Source: Oscillospiraceae bacterium
GTDB taxonomy: Bacteria; Bacillota; Clostridia; Saccharofermentanales; Saccharofermentanaceae
Direction: 5' to 3'
Length of the DNA stretch: 38,710 bases
Assembly: GCA_902776845.1 (NCBI GenBank)
Contig: CACYRM010000006.1
Span: 1-38,710, forward strand
The first letter of the stretch is position 1; every line of letters starts with the position of its first letter. A program made the translations under genes and the position numbers. Under the pieces are notes generated by a model, which was given only the letters and a program-made list of their open reading frames with translations, ran no database searches and was not told the origin of the DNA. Shown here in pieces: positions 38,707-38,710 of the stretch.

Positions 38707-38710
38707 AATA

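Noticed and set aside
1-38710. CRISPR arrays, insertion sequences or prophage genes
   Set aside because: No spaced direct repeats, transposase or phage structural motifs were seen; the repeated GAT/GAA codons are protein-coding runs.

Overview
The window looks like a chromosomal segment of a Gram-positive, low-to-mid GC Bacillota, most likely class Clostridia. The evidence is strong AGGAGG-type ribosome binding sites before most genes, many TTGxxx/TATAAT promoters, lipoprotein signal peptides, a CdaA-type diadenylate cyclase, a PadR-HAAS module, an EFR1-type flavodoxin-ferredoxin, and separate glutamyl- and glutaminyl-tRNA synthetases. Nothing looks like a phage or an insertion sequence. Genes are tightly packed on both strands.

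Layout. 1-900: the start of a GyrB/ParE-type topoisomerase subunit (minus strand, runs off the window), then a tRNA-Arg(UCU) directly abutted by an internally deleted tRNA-Gly. 930-3350: three minus-strand genes for an SH3b lipoprotein, a GNAT acetyltransferase and a GH5_2-like lipoprotein that has lost most active-site residues. 3549-3890: a HEAT-repeat protein. 4172-8950: a minus-strand run of a degenerate 3-dehydroquinate synthase homologue, a degenerate M28 peptidase lipoprotein with a long Asp/Glu loop, a CdaA-CdaR fusion and a left-handed beta-helix protein. 9055-12186: gltX and glnS. 12475-13841: a TetR regulator and EFR1 protein under a textbook promoter/operator. 13927-18460: an aminotransferase/C-S lyase, a polar amino-acid (probably cystine) ABC transporter, a small lipoprotein and upp. 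18649-22438: a GH31 alpha-xylosidase and a uracil permease. 22532-28977: a tail-anchored protein, a 1674-residue DUF4011/SF1 helicase/Vsr-like giant protein and a YgjP-type metallopeptidase. 28984-34608: a lipid block with acyl-CoA synthetase, PlsC acyltransferase, and a fusion of an NCS1 nucleobase transporter with a PlsC acyltransferase and zinc ribbon, preceded by an overlapping 51-residue membrane peptide. 34693-38271: a small membrane protein, the PadR-HAAS-small membrane protein operon, an amidase_3 protein and a zinc-ribbon protein. 38358-38706: tmRNA.

Two things stand out. First, the NCS1-acyltransferase-zinc ribbon fusion (31796-34456) joins a membrane transporter to a phospholipid-type acyltransferase in one chain, coupled to a 51-residue membrane peptide and next to two other acyl-lipid genes; I do not know a described system of this form. 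Second, several proteins keep a recognisable enzyme fold but lack catalytic residues: GH5_2-like, M28-like, AroB-like, amidase_3 and the nuclease part of the giant helicase. Two of these carry Asp/Glu-rich loops inserted beside the former active site. The AroB-like and M28-like genes lie directly upstream of the c-di-AMP synthase fusion, which suggests a sensory or scaffold role. All family assignments come from motif reading without a database search; the substitutions were aligned by eye against remembered family consensus.
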